Assembly: GCA_038496675.1 (NCBI GenBank)
Contig: CM076653.1
Location: forward strand, 19,883,842-19,947,841
DNA from: Rachycentron canadum
Taxonomy: Eukaryota > Chordata > Actinopteri > Carangiformes > Rachycentridae
Reading direction: 5' to 3'
DNA: 64,000 nucleotides
A program made the position numbers and the translations under genes. How positions within the stretch are numbered: position 1 is the stretch's first letter; every line of letters begins with the position of its first letter. The notes beneath the pieces were generated by a model that saw only the letters and a list, made by a program, of their open reading frames with translations, had not been told where the DNA came from and searched no databases. Below, piece after piece: positions 22,504 through 35,757 of this stretch.

Positions 22504-24355
22504 ACTCAATTTGTATACACTTTTTTATAGCGCTTACTGAGGGCTTGTAAACTAAACTGTTTATTTTTAAATTATTTTTATAATGTGATGCATCATGGAG
22601 GATACACACATTCCTTATAACATAGAGCATGGATAAAGATCATTAAAAAACTTATATGAGTACAAAAAGGATGAGTTTTATATGGTAAGCCTTGAAAAAT
22701 AGGCCTTTGTGTTGAAACAAGACTCGAGAGGAAGGGGGAAATGACGATCACTTATGGAGCCTTGCACCATCTGGTGGGGAGTGTGGCCATTATTACCTGT
22801 CACATTTACCAAGGATTTGTTGATAAAAGAACCCCTTTCTTTTTCATGGGTTAACTATTTTCATCTTCATCTGTCCTCCACTTATCACACTTGTCTGCTA
22901 CGGCTGGTTCGAACACCGCAGAGGCTCCATCAAAGCAGAACATCGCCATCAGTGCGCGCTGAGGCCTCTTATATAAAAAGCACCTGCTACTGCAGACAGA
23001 CTGCTCTGCATTTCTTCAGTCCGTCAATGAACTGTACAGTCCCCGCTCCTTTCTGCCCGGCTTCCTGCCCTTGTGCTCAGTGGCTGATCCCGGCGCTGGA
23101 TACACAGCAGTGTGCTACATTCCACGGATGCAGAGTGTGTGAAATAAGGGAAATGTGATAGTGATTGAAATTCAAATATTTTGCTCATATTTCCCGTACT
23201 GCCATTCGGTGTCTTCTAATTAAACGCAGACGTGGTGATGTCATGCATGGAAGCTAAGAAGGGGAGCATGTCTGCATCTCAGCCCGGTCTATCTCACATT
23301 GCGCAATTGCTAAAATATCAGATATCTCAATAAAGGGGAGGAAAAAAAAGAAAGAAAAAAAAAAGTGTGCTACTTATGCAGATGTAAGGTAATCTAACCT
23401 ACTGAGAAAATACCTGGAGAGGGGGTGAAAGAAAGGACATTATTATTAGTAAAACACTCATGGGAACATTCTGCACGGTTAGCACAATATAGCCATTATT
23501 CTGCATGCACACTGATCTGATCAGGAACATTTTTCTATTAGTGAGAGCTGCTTTTTCATTCAGTCAAATATAACATGCAACATTTCCCATTCAAGTTCAA
23601 CTTATGGCTTGATCAGGTTTGCTCCTGAGTGACGAGCCTCAGAAAGCACAGATTGGTCTCTTTTGAAGCAACACTAACTGGTAATGAGCATCTGTGTCCA
23701 TCAGCAGCTGGTCTAATACATGACTAATAAACATGCAGCAGGCTACGTGAGGCTATTTAAAGGCCCAGAAATGGAGGCGTTGGAGAGAAGAGGGTCTTTT
23801 TCTTGTCCTGGTGTCAGTCTGTGTCAGCCACGTCGGCAGCTTTCATTAGCATGGGTCAGATCAGCGCTGTCAAACATGTGATGCATTACACATTGTGTGC
23901 ATGCACATCTAAGTGCACACACCCACAGGGACAAGCAGAACGTATGTGAACACGTGCAAAATGCAAACGTGTAAAGTTCTGCTGCCACCCAGTGGAGAAG
24001 ACATGCCACATCTACCTCTGTAAGCATTAATGACATGTTGCTAGTACATATACACCTATTCATGTAACCTGGGGAATTTAAGCTGGAGCCACATCTATTA
24101 TGAAATATATATAGCAATTACTTTATAACTGGAACTAATGATAGATATTTACTGTACCTTTGTAGAATAAATAGGAATTGCTGAGAAGAACCTTGTGTAA
24201 ATATACCACTTTTTATTTATTATTATTATGATTTCAACAGATGTCAGAAAAAATCTTTTTCAGTTTAACGCAGTTAAACGCAGTTTTTATTATTTTATGT
24301 TCTAATTATCAGAAAAAAACTTTGATGATCTACACAGTGAAATTTTTAATTAGAA

Positions 24356-24377
24356 TCAGTGGTGGAAGAAGCACTCA
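24356..24377. repeat. Short terminal fragment of a dispersed fish repeat
   Basis: The block CAGTGGTGGAAGAAGCACTC matches the end of the same repeat family seen at 58130 and 60407 (whose other end reads ...GCCACCACTAG). Only about 22 bases are recognisable, and a microsatellite follows. Confidence 0.45.
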
Positions 24378-24385
24378 CATATAAA

Positions 24386-24386
24386 C

Positions 24387-24434
<48 letters not shown>

Positions 24435-24440
24435 ATATAG
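24386..24440. repeat. Compound (AT)/(TG)n/(TA) microsatellite
   Basis: A TG run (about 24392-24424) flanked by ATAT-rich and TGTATGTATA sequence. Confidence 0.95.
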
Positions 24441-25453
24441 ACTGCAGGGGCTTATTGTGACATCATGCATGGCAAATTGTTGCAACATTGTCCAACCTAG
24501 CAGCCTAATCAACCACAGTAATTGAAAACACAGAGTAACTTACTTTAATCTATAACAATACACCAAAATATAATAAGCTTGCTACTTGGCTTCATGTAAC
24601 TTAGTACCAATACAAAGTCGTAGCTATGCAATTAGATCAATATGGTGGACTAAAATGTGTATTACAGCTTCGAAAATGTTGTGGAGAAGAAGTGAATAAA
24701 ATGAACATGCCCAAGTACAGGAAATTAATAATTTTCCATTGTGATTTATCAGTTGTAATGTTCCATATATTGCATTATCAGTAGTACTACCAAGCGCAGT
24801 GTCACCCATAGGTCTTGTAATGTAGTAACATATGATGAAAAGTAAACCATGATAATATTAGTGGCAACGGAAAGGATAAAATTACAATTGAAGCCAAAAA
24901 CACTCTCTGGATGAAGAAAGGTCAAGACAAAATTGTTCTTGAATATAATCAGCACATTTAACATTTTAATTGTAAATTGTAGTCTTGAGGGGATCATTTA
25001 TCACTATAGTTATTTGTATTAATTCTTTATTTTAATACAAACACATTTATATGTAAATTATGTCTAAATAACATTTCCAAATTAATTATTTTGTGTTGTG
25101 TTTAAGTGCTAGGTTTGGGGTGTAATACTTAATTTAAAACAAAGGCAACACAAACATTGACCTTATTCATTTATTTATTCACTTATTTTAAGAAAATGAC
25201 TAAATGTCAAGTTTGCTTTGATTGGGATAGTTCATTAAGTCTGTGAGCATAACAGAGCAAATCATGTCAGTTTTGTTCCCAGCATGCTTTCAGGAGATAT
25301 GAATATAGGAGCTCCAGGGTGCCATTTAAGACTGCCTGTGTTTACTGTCATGTGTCACAAAACAACACAGATTTTCAACTAATTTCTGAATAGTATAGAA
25401 AGCAGAGATTGGTAAATGGTGCTTTTCTCCTTTTCAATTTTCAGATCCTAGTA

Positions 25454-25459
<6 letters not shown>

Positions 25460-25489
<30 letters not shown>
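25460..25489. repeat. (CT)n microsatellite
   Basis: Pure CT run of 30 bases. Confidence 0.97.
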
Positions 25490-25491
<2 letters not shown>

Positions 25492-26784
25492 ATATATATT
25501 TGTCAAAAAAAAAAGAGTCACCTCAGGCACAACAGGAACACACATCACCACACATTCATTTACCAGAATGATTAGCAATAACAAACCACAAAGGGATATG
25601 ACTGTGACCTGTTCATCATTTGAACCGTTGTTATGATTATGACATATAGCCCGTACTTACTCCAGGCAAAGCAGAGTAATCAGGCGACTAGTGTAATTAA
25701 ATCAACCTGCCCCGGGCTCTTATTGACTCGCTAATATGGCCAGTACAATATGACTGTTATGACCTGCCTCTCTCCAGACATCCATCCATACATGTTAGCC
25801 AAGCAATAATTGCCTCAGTTGAATTAGACCATAATGTATGGAGCGGCCTGATAATGATGACGCAGCGGTTGTAAGGGAGTTATGTACACACATAAACACA
25901 TGTTGTCATACATACAGTAATGAAATGGATTATAGGGGAAGACTGTGAATGCATCACCAGTGCTTCGCAGCAGAAAAGAGAACAGTGTATTTTTTGCATA
26001 ATTTCAACCGGAGACCTCATTGTACAATGATGTTGAAAACTCATAATCCCTTTAGCGGCTTATTAAATTAACGTACACATGCTGGAAGTGTGCTACTGTG
26101 AAAACACAACAGTTGGCATGGCAATGTCCGTCTGAAAGTGAAATTTGAATGATTTCTTTAAATGAAACTATGATACAAACAGGGAATAAAACTGAAAGAC
26201 CGAAGAGCACAGCAACACATATTACACATGTGCTTTAACTACACTGTGACTGGTGACTTTGCTGTAGCCAGTCATTAAGGCTAAGTAACACTGAGGCTCT
26301 TATTTCACACACAAACACACTGTATGCTGTTACGGATATGTGCTGGACAAGACAATAGTCCTTATTCTGTGTGTCTCTCACTGGATGTGGAGTGAGGGGG
26401 TGATTGTCTTGTGGAGTTCAACAGCTGCTCTGTAGCCTCATGCTGCAGCGACAACGACCAGCATGGACAGATTCATCTGTGGTTTCAGCAAGGCTCCCTC
26501 CTCTCTGATTCGTCAGCTGCAGAAAGATATGCAATTTTTTAGCACGTTTACCTTCATCTCGGCCATATTTATGTCCAAAGATTTACTGTAATTCAACTGT
26601 CTGCCTGAAATCACTGGATAAAGGATAAAGACGATTAAAAGCCCCTTCACAGAAATGAAATGGTCCTCTATTCATTAATTGTTTTCATACAATGGATTGC
26701 AATTATGATCACGTTAGTAATGTTTAAGTTGATATATTATATATAAGTCTATGTTCAAGATGTATTTATACTCCACATATTTCC

Positions 26785-26895
26785 ACTTTGTTAGGTACAC
26801 CTGTATAGTCTAAAACAACTGCTCTGTCATAAAGTAGACTTTTATGATGTCTAAAATAAATGTTTAACACTGTCAATGATGGTCACATAGGTAAT
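26785..26895. repeat. Dispersed fish repeat with TTAGGTACACCTGT end (probable non-autonomous DNA element fragment)
   Basis: The segment begins CTTTGTTAGGTACACCTGTA and continues with ACAACTGCTCTGTCATAAA and AATGTTTAACACTGTCA. I recognise these as successive blocks of a common teleost repeat whose ends read TTAGGTACACCTG. The far inverted end is not identifiable, so the copy is truncated or decayed. Confidence 0.6.
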
Positions 26896-29800
26896 GAATA
26901 AATTACATTACATCTTTTAGTTGAGGTCATAGTTAATGGTGGCATTATACTTGTGTATGTACAAAAATTAGGAACACAGTCCAGAACAATACTGCCTTTA
27001 ACTCTGACCTATGTTTAATTCACACATTTCTGCTGACCTGCTATATTGACTCACAATAGGCTGCACAGATGTAACTTATTAATTATCCACTGAGATAATA
27101 TAGTTCAGTATATTTAAATGATGATTTTTGTCTCAGCTGGACTTGATCATGCTGAGCATTTGAACTGAGAAACCTGCATTCAGCAGATTTTATTTACACT
27201 AATTACCTTTAATTTGACAAGAGGTGGTTTTGACCAGTTGAGATCCACTGCTGAAAAGGCCTTATCTGAAATTAATAAGCTTTTGAACGAAACAAGAATC
27301 ACAGTGAGATGCACAAGGCTCATTTTGAGTGACAGTAGATTTTAAGCCAAATTAAATAAAAATACATTATAATAGGACTGTTACCATTCAGGGCAAAGGA
27401 TACTGAGTATATCTTCATGTGCTTACAGAGAGAGAATACAGTATGAAGAACACACACATGCTAGCTGAGCTGGGATGATACCTCTAAGGAGTGTGCCCTC
27501 ACTCTTGTTTTACACAAAGGCCCCTCACAACTGTAAAAAAAAAAGCCCCTCTGTGAAACTAACAGTGCACTCTTCCCTCTCCTCAGTGAGACTGTGTGTG
27601 TGCTGCAGAAGGAAAGAAAAAAATTAGCCTGTTTAAGACATATGGAAAGCAAAAGTGACAAAAAGAAGAGAAGCAGCCAAGAGGAGAGTGAATGGAGATG
27701 GACCTCCTGCTTCTTTTCCCTTCCTGTTCCCCCAAGTCACCTCAACATGAGATCGCCAGCATGGCGGACTGACATACAGCACAGTGCAGTGCTTATTCTT
27801 GTATTCAAAGATAATCCTCAAATGATTTAATCTGTAACATGATTAACCATGAAGCAATTTAGAAATAATCTGTTAGCATTCAGAAATAACGCTTCAGTCC
27901 CAATCATTACGGGAAAAAAAAAGTGGGAGGGTTACGTTCTTGAGCTTGGCTGCAATGATGACGTCAGTTTTTTGTCTGCGTTTCGGACGGCATTAGACCT
28001 TTCTGTGCCTGGACATCAGAGAGGCTGCAGCAGGGGTCAAATGTCAAACTGCAATTGATGTCACAATGCTCACATGTCCATGGCTGATGCATGATTAGTT
28101 AGATATGTACATTTAGATAACGTGCTTGTCTCCTATTCTATTAGGAGCTGCTCTGCTCCTTGCCCTAGGACCCTAATGCACTCCAATGTATTTATGGTCA
28201 ATAATTAAAAGGGAAAAGCATGCATTAAAACCAGTCTCTACTTAACAGATCTTAACTAATGAGATTAGGATAATGAATAGGCCACTTTACCAGCTTGGCC
28301 CGGTACAGTGGTCATTTCGCTGACAGCTGCTGAATATGACAAGGTTAGCATCATAAGCCTTTTCTTGCAAAGGGGGTTTAGGGCATGGATTAATCCCCCA
28401 GGAACAGTGAAAAGAGGCCAGCCTATTTGTATAAATGCATTAATCCAGGAGGAGAAATACACTGGACCTTGACTCATTTGTTTTTGGATTTCATAATTCT
28501 ATGAAAAATGAGTGGTATTTTGTTTTGCAAACAGAATCATCTGGAAAACCCTCTCACACCATATAGTCAGATGTAAAAAGCTTGATTTATGATCTTTGGG
28601 GGTTTGAAAAAGACCTTTAAAAAGATGATATGTGATGGAAAGAACATGTGAACACAAAGGAGCTGCAGAACGCAAAGGCACTATGCCTTGTGGTCCCGAT
28701 GTTCTTGACTTGCAGTAGGTCTCGAAGAGGGGAGAAAAATGAGAGAAAAACCCCAGAGTCATAAATATGATCTGACTTCGTCACCATCAATTCCCCCCTA
28801 CAGCTTTTTCTGCACTGGCCAAAAAGCCTGCCATGCATGTACAACATCAGCTGTGAATGATTCACTACCACCAAAGGTTAATTTTCAATTTGCACAAGGA
28901 AGGGTTACTATTACATTTTGACCTGCAAATTGTATCTCCCCTTTAATACCCTATCATTTCATTTTGGGGTCCCTTTGTAGTATGAACTGGGGCTGGCTAT
29001 ATTTGGTTGTGGCCATCTGTTTATTATTTAGCCGGTGCTTGGATGTGCAGCCTGACTGCATTTGGGAGTGAGAGGGGTAGCAGGAGAACAGCACTACCTG
29101 GCCCTGGTAGGGTCTTTACCAGTCTCCCTGGACCCATTAAATTTCTGTTAACTTTGATAATCCCTGGCAAGAACTTGGCCTCTGTGGGCCACTAAGCGGG
29201 AGAGGAATACTTTAAAGTGCCACTGTTTAAGAGGTCATAACATCTTGTAAAGCTGTGTGTGGTGTTTGCCGAGGGTTACATAATAACACCTGAGAAAAGA
29301 GACAAAGGGCAAGCTGTCAAGGAACGGATATGATTTAATGTGTTTTTTTCCAGCGGGGAAACTCTCCTTCCTGCATCTGGTTGGTTGTAAGTCCCTCACT
29401 GTCAGTGCTGACTCTCCCCCACTCTCCTGATCTGTTAAGTAAAGTATAGTGGTGCCCCAGTTTAAAACTAAACTCTGGTAATCTGATGATCTCTTTCTTT
29501 ATACGTTCTCTCCAAATAAGGGCAACTTCAACACAAGTGGAAGTGTCAATCCCACAGTGATGTCTCACCCATGCTTCATGATTAGAACAGGACCAGGCAT
29601 CTTCTTGCTTTGCCAACCAAAAAGTGTCTCTCTCTCTTTCTCTCTCTACCCTTGATGTAAGACCTGCCGACTCGACATCCGGCAAACCAATCAATAGGAC
29701 AAATGATAACCTGGGACCGTGACACTTGCCAAAGGCCGCTTCAGAAAAATACAGTCAAAGGAAGCAAAACTGCCTCCAAAATAAAACACCAGCATTTTTT

Positions 29801-30251
29801 CTCTTGTAAGTTCATGAAGAATTTTCATTAAAACCCCTCAAGTAGAACCGTTTCCAAGTCATGACAACGTGTCATCATCTTGCAGTTTACAGTCCATATT
29901 CCGTCTGAGCATCTTGGGTTGGGGAAGCTGGTTGAGTTGCTGCGTCTCTGAAGTGTCCAAACCATAATCACGTAGAGGTAACAACCAATGAGGTCATTTT
30001 TGAGGGCAAATTATCTACATTTATGTGGGTGTGAGGACTAAACAGATGAAAGCATGGCCTTTTGATGAGGAGGTCCTATTGCTATGCAGTCGGACATCCT
30101 GCCACAAAATACCTCTGAGAGTAGTATGTCTTGATTTTCTCACAGAGATAACGAAAGCTAACAGGAGCAATGTTATTAACTAACTTAATAAATAGATGCT
30201 TAGTACTTACGCCAATGTTTCCTTCTGCGCTGAGGCTTTAGTGATGTCTCT
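26896..30251. other. Intergenic region, no gene seen
   Basis: No coding region recognised. Composition is mixed and largely free of microsatellites. It includes CT-rich tracts at about 29624-29648. Confidence 0.65.
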
Positions 30252-30315
30252 CACTTGTAAGTTGCTTTGGATAAAAGCCTCTGCCGAATGAGTAAATGTA
30301 AATGAAATGAAATGA
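30252..30315 (+). repeat. Fish LINE/SINE-type 3' tail fragment
   Basis: The motif ACTTGTAAGTTGCTTTGGAT followed by AAAAGCCTCTGCCGAATGAG and a short AAATG-type tail is the characteristic 3' end shared by several fish SINEs and their partner LINEs. Only the tail is present. The terminal AAATG repeats place its 3' end at about 30315 on the plus strand. Confidence 0.65.
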
Positions 30316-30651
30316 TCTGCTCGTGATTCCAGAGGAAATTAAACCACACAATGGCGATTCGATAAAAGCGTTTGATACTTGCTTTGTAATAATTTCTCAA
30401 ATACTACATTTCTCAGTGAGAGTAAGTCAGGTTGGTTAAGCGGGGCAAGCGGAGCAGATGACTGCGTGGATGCTGAAGTTGCCCCTAACAGGTGTTGTGA
30501 GGGCTCCTGCATTAACACCAACACCTGGCCTGAAGCCCCCGAGACCACATGCTACACGACACTATTAGTCAGCTATGTGGATCGCAGATAGACAGAGCTA
30601 AAGCTGGCTGCTGCTACTTCAGAGCGAGTGAGAGTTTGAGACCTATAAAAG

Positions 30652-30653
<2 letters not shown>

Positions 30654-30683
<30 letters not shown>
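30654..30683. repeat. (TC)n microsatellite
   Basis: TC dinucleotide run. A short imperfect hairpin follows (arms 30711-30722 and 30739-30750, CTCGCTTTCAAA against TTTCAAAGCGAG). Confidence 0.95.
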
Positions 30684-30686
<3 letters not shown>

Positions 30687-33611
30687 TGCTCTCCTGATAA
30701 CATTTTATCACTCGCTTTCAAAGCCCTTAGAGTGGATATTTCAAAGCGAGCCAGGCATTCAGAGACAGGAACAACATTGTGAGAGCAATTTCTCCTTGCT
30801 GTGTATGAAAATTTAAATTCCTCCCCAGTCAATGGGAAGCAGAGGTTGAAACGAGCCAGAAACCACCAGCATGTGCGGCGAAATTCCTGCACCCTTCTGG
30901 TGCCGATTACCGAGGGGGCGAAGGGAAAGGTGGAGAGGGGGTGGGGGCATAATGAGAGCCGAGGTGGCACTGCCCTGTATCTAGAGTGAGTCTCAATGGC
31001 CTGCAGTCAAAACTATCAGCTTCCTTTCATGATCATCTAGTGTACTGCAGCACTGATAATGCAAGGAGCAAAACAAGGATGCTTCGTCTTTTTTTTTTTA
31101 AGTAGTTTTTTTTTAAGTGCCATTTAACATTCCTCTGTAAAATGGCATTGGAAAGGAAAGAAATACCCTTCTTTTCCACAACACGTGTTTGCTCTTTTGA
31201 TGCCTTAGCTTGAGTGAGCTTAGACTGATTTGTATCTAAACATTTAGAGCCATTTCACATAAAACATAGATTTTAGTTTCTAATCTTTCCAGCATGTAAC
31301 TTCTGTATGTCAACAAAAAAGGAAAAGTGAAGAAAAAGAACTAAAGAAAAGGCATTAAATCAAATGTATGGGTTAATTAAAGAGGGCTTTAGGGTCAAGA
31401 CAATGATGGCTTATGTCATTGACGACAATTCGCTCGTTTCAAATACATTGACAAAAAGACATGATTAGTTGAACCTGACTAAGCAGTTGCCTCATCGCTT
31501 TATTGGCAGGGCCAGGCCACCAATTTTTCATTTTCAGGCCACAGCAAGTGTCAGCATCTTCTCAGACTGCCACCAGATACAGAAGGAAACATGCGATGAC
31601 AACATGGGCAGACTTTTCTTTTATTTCTGCCTCTTCATTGTGCTCGGCCCTTCTGCTTGCGGCATGAAGAGAGACCTCCCGTTCTTCAAAGTGAAAAATG
31701 ATCCATTGATTAGACTTCTCAGTCATTAAAGAGCATATTCAAGCACCGGGCAATGACTATATTGGGTCAAAGGTCGCAAAAGGGCTCTGTTCAGAGCAAG
31801 GCCCTTCCTGCAAGAGAGCACACAGCAACTCCCTTTACGAGCCTTCATTACATTAGAGGTTAACCTCAGCCTTCCTTTTTGTTTGGAGAAACAGTGGTTA
31901 ACAGAGTAACAGGGAGAAGGTGAGAAGGAGGAGATGTGGGGAATGGGACGAGACAAGAGATGAGGAGAGGATGAGGAAAGGGTGAGGACGAGAGAATGAA
32001 GGCAGAATGTGGAGGACGATTTCCTGAGTGTCACTGCAGCCCTGATTCCTCCCCACTCCTTCTCCTAGAAAATTAAATATTGATCAATCTCACAGGCCTA
32101 CTAACAATGAAGGAGATAAAGAAGAGTATTAAAGGAAATAAATAAATATACACTTGTATCACCTGTCCAAGCTAGGGAGAGAGAGGGTAGGGTTGGGAAA
32201 GGTGCAGCGAGAATAGGGTTTGGGGTGAGGGCAGGGGGCGGGGGTGGGGGTAATTCCAAAGCTTAAGAAATGCAGGCCCATCCATCAGGCGCACCCACAA
32301 CATAGGGTGGGTTTGGCTGAAAGTCCGCGGGCTGGCAGACACAAGGCTGGGGTCTCCTTTATCGGGTTTTCTTTTGCAGACAACGCCTCATCTCTGATCA
32401 GCTTTATCGCTAAAGCTTCAGAGACTGCTCAGCCTTTTAAATAATTAACAAGGCGTACTTTTCTATAGTGCTCCTGATGAAGCATATGCATCTCAGTGCT
32501 GTCCTTTCTCTCTCAGGAACAAGCACACAAACAACAGGCTTTAATGAGGGTGCTGCTTCAGCTGTCTGCAGGAACATCAGACCCTATGAAAAGTCAACAC
32601 CATTTGATTCCCTGAATAAAAAGATAATAATCATTTGGATCAGTACAACCATTGAAATTACGAAGAAGGTATAATCACACTGAAATTCCAAATAACAGAG
32701 AGACAGCCATTTTTTATTTAAGATTCATATAAGATGCATATATATTACTGAGATATACTGCATGTCAAAATAAAAGCTTAACGTCCCCTATAGAGCATTT
32801 ATAAGCACAAACATATGAAGATTTAATAGACACACAGCACAGTTGTGAGCAGATATAATAACATTTTATAAGTGTGTAAGCATTGTAGAATTAATGTACT
32901 GTATTTTTTTAATATACTGTTGTATTTTTTAATTGTCACAACTGTGTGACTTTGTTATTACCACTACTATGTTATGTATTATCTGCTGAGGCATTACCCT
33001 GCCCATGTGAATGTGAGTTTCGTGGGTTAACGTATCTGTGTAGTATTGAATGCAGTGACTTGTATTATCATTGTCTGTGTGTTTATACTTTTCTTTAGTT
33101 TAGTCAACTGACTGAAATAAAGCTTAAGATCAAAGATGAAAATCATATTGAAGATAATCCCTCACTGTTTGACTCACAAAACAATCAACATAAGGCCTTT
33201 TCATTCAAAGCTTTTTGCGTGTTCTTTTTAGATGAACAACTTCTACACCATCAGAAGTTGACTTTATGTTGTTTTCTCTGCCCTGAATGATTCTAACTGT
33301 ATTTAATATATAAACTTCACCAATCATCCAGTGCAGATTCCTTACCCATGAGTATATGGCCGTGTCACTGGGAGCTCTTTCAACTGTGACTGATCTAAAC
33401 AAAAGCCCATTTTCCTTCACTGAATAATGACCTGTTTGCGTTTAAACCCCCACACACAACATTGATAATCCCACAAACAGCTCTGTGATGCAGGTCCTTA
33501 AACAAATTATGACAGGGGCCCTTCCCCGCAGATCGACCTTTGCTGACCTCTTATATTGCTGATATTTATTACTGTCCTTTCTCCAGATAACATTGTGCCT
33601 ACATTGCGGAT

Positions 33612-33642
33612 TTGTGTGTGTGTACGTGTGTGTGTGTGTGTG
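33612..33642. repeat. (TG)n microsatellite with one TACG interruption
   Basis: TG dinucleotide run interrupted once near 33622-33625. Confidence 0.95.
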
Positions 33643-34233
33643 AGGGGGTTAGTAAATCCTGGAGTGGAAGCAACCAGGCATCTGGTCATAAATGCCACTG
33701 CTATAGGATTTCCACATAAAGAAAAGAGGTGCAACAGCCTCTCTATCCTTTCCCACTCCCCCTGTTGCTACAGTCCCACCTCCCTCCTTCCTCCTCCTCC
33801 TTCTTTTTCTTCGTCTACCATGAACCTCCTCCTCAACCCTGACTCTTATCCCCCCCCACCACCCCCTACTGCCGTTCCACTCATGATCCGGGGAGATGTT
33901 ATCGCTCCATTTAAGAAAGGAACAAACAAGATTATACTGTAAGTTATCCTCGATTATGGCCACAAATCTGGTGCTGGAGCGAGGGCAGGAGGGTGGGGGC
34001 AGGGTGCGGGATGCTGGGGGAGAGTGAAAGATGATAAAGTAAACTGAGTTGCTTTTCTGTTCCTCTCAGTCCATCTCCTTTTATCCGCCACACAAACAGA
34101 TTTATGGGATAAAGAAGAAGAGCCTTTGTGGACAGTATATCTTTCAAAAACAGTCAGGCCTTCTGGGAGGAGGAGAAAAAAAAATGTGACAGTGACATAT
34201 GTCTTCAACAGCTTGCACCTTTTTCTGGCTTAT

Positions 34234-34239
<6 letters not shown>

Positions 34240-34278
<39 letters not shown>
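34240..34278. repeat. (TG)n microsatellite
   Basis: About 39 bases of uninterrupted TG. Confidence 0.97.
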
Positions 34279-34280
<2 letters not shown>

Positions 34281-35059
34281 CTGACTATGACATAATCCCT
34301 CACACAGAGTCGACATTGTGGTGAAGATTTCTGAAACACACAACCTGAGTGAAAGGGAAAAAAAAAAAAGAAGAAAAATGTCAACCTTTCAGCTTGTAAA
34401 TTGAAAGGACGTTGTAAAGGCGCTCTGTCGGTTCAGCTGCACAGTGCTCCCACATCTCGGGCGACACACACTTTACATCTGCGCCGCCTGGCTTCTGACT
34501 GCGGCTCATCACAAAAACGACAGAGCAGAAAAAAAGAAGAAGAAGAAGAAGAAAAAAAAAAAACGACACCTAGAAGTCTATTCATGTCATACAGTAGTGC
34601 GAGGGGGCTTTTTCCCCGTCTCCTCTGCAGCTACAACCATCAATTTAGCTCTGTGGTGGCCAGTCAGCCCCTCTCTGTCCCAGCTGTGTTTGACACTATT
34701 TATCTGCTCTAGTGAAGCAGATCATTTTTGATTATTAACCTCCCACCCAAAAAAAGAAAAGCTCCCCCGAAAAGGTTAAGACGCAAAATGACAACCTCAC
34801 ACGATTCCCACCCGGGCAATCAAACACTTGACTGTTACAGCTGCAGAGCCACTCCATCAAATCTTCCTTTCAAAGCACACACACACACAAGCACAGACAC
34901 ACACACAAACACATTCCCTGAGCCTTTCTTTCTCACTCCATCCCTCAATATGTTTTCACCCCAGCCTTTTCAACCCCCCCCCTCCTTTTTCTCTCTAAAT
35001 CCATGCCCATTGCTTTCTTGCTATCTTTTCATCTGTCTCTCAATCTAATCTTTGTCTTC

Positions 35060-35100
35060 CTCTCTCTCTCTGTCTCTCTCTCTCTCTCTCTCCCTCCCTC
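35060..35100. repeat. (CT)n microsatellite
   Basis: CT run with one TG interruption and a CCCTCCCTC end, within a longer pyrimidine-rich stretch. Confidence 0.93.
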
Positions 35101-35266
35101 GCCACCCTCTGTCTTCATCTCTCGCTCGACTCTCTCAGTCCATGTGTGCACCCTGCCCATTAAATTACAGTCCTCTCTAATAAAAGGTTGAACTTTCTTT
35201 ACCCACTCATGTGGATGAAGAATCTACCAGTTTCCTGCTGTTCCAAATTCCTGCCTCAGAATATTG

Positions 35267-35267
<1 letters not shown>

Positions 35268-35328
<61 letters not shown>
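35268..35328. repeat. (AC)n microsatellite
   Basis: About 60 bases of AC with a single AA interruption near its end. One of the longest CA runs in the window. Confidence 0.97.
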
Positions 35329-35714
35329 GAGACAACTGTAAGAACAGTGAAGACCCTGCTATGCCTCATCGTTAACATTTATCTCCCTCACTTAAAGTGT
35401 CACACATACGCATGCACGCTCACACACATGCATGCATACACACAGATGATGTATTTGTCAACCCTTTTTACCCCGCTGTTTCAAACCTGTCCCCCTGACA
35501 TCTTCATTCTATACACACCAGTGCCATTACGCCTGCCCATCCAATAAATTAAGCCCATTTACTCTTCTGAATTATGTTATGTTTATTGATGCTCGTATAA
35601 TTTAATTTCACACAAATTCCATTAAAGATTATGCTCTCTGTCACAGAGCGGCGCTTCCAGGAGAGGGGAATCTAATCGGGTTATAATGGATCTGAGACAT
35701 GCATTACAGTTGCG

Positions 35715-35757
35715 ACACACACACAGTACACACACACACACACACACACACATATAT
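35715..35757. repeat. (AC)n microsatellite
   Basis: AC run with a GT interruption early on and an ATATAT end. Confidence 0.95.

Larger units (their letters stand above)
22499..26784. other. Intergenic region, no gene seen
   Basis: AT-rich DNA. It contains a short fragment of a dispersed repeat (24356-24377), a compound TG/TA microsatellite (24386-24440) and a CT microsatellite (25460-25489). No gene was recognised. Confidence 0.65.

Noticed and set aside
29335..29694. 119-codon minus-strand open frame
   Set aside because: No known motif. Part of it is a translated GA/CT tract, and there are no splice partners.
33556..33942. 128-codon plus-strand open frame
   Set aside because: It is composed of a TG microsatellite (Cys-Val repeats) and a pyrimidine tract (Pro and Ser runs).
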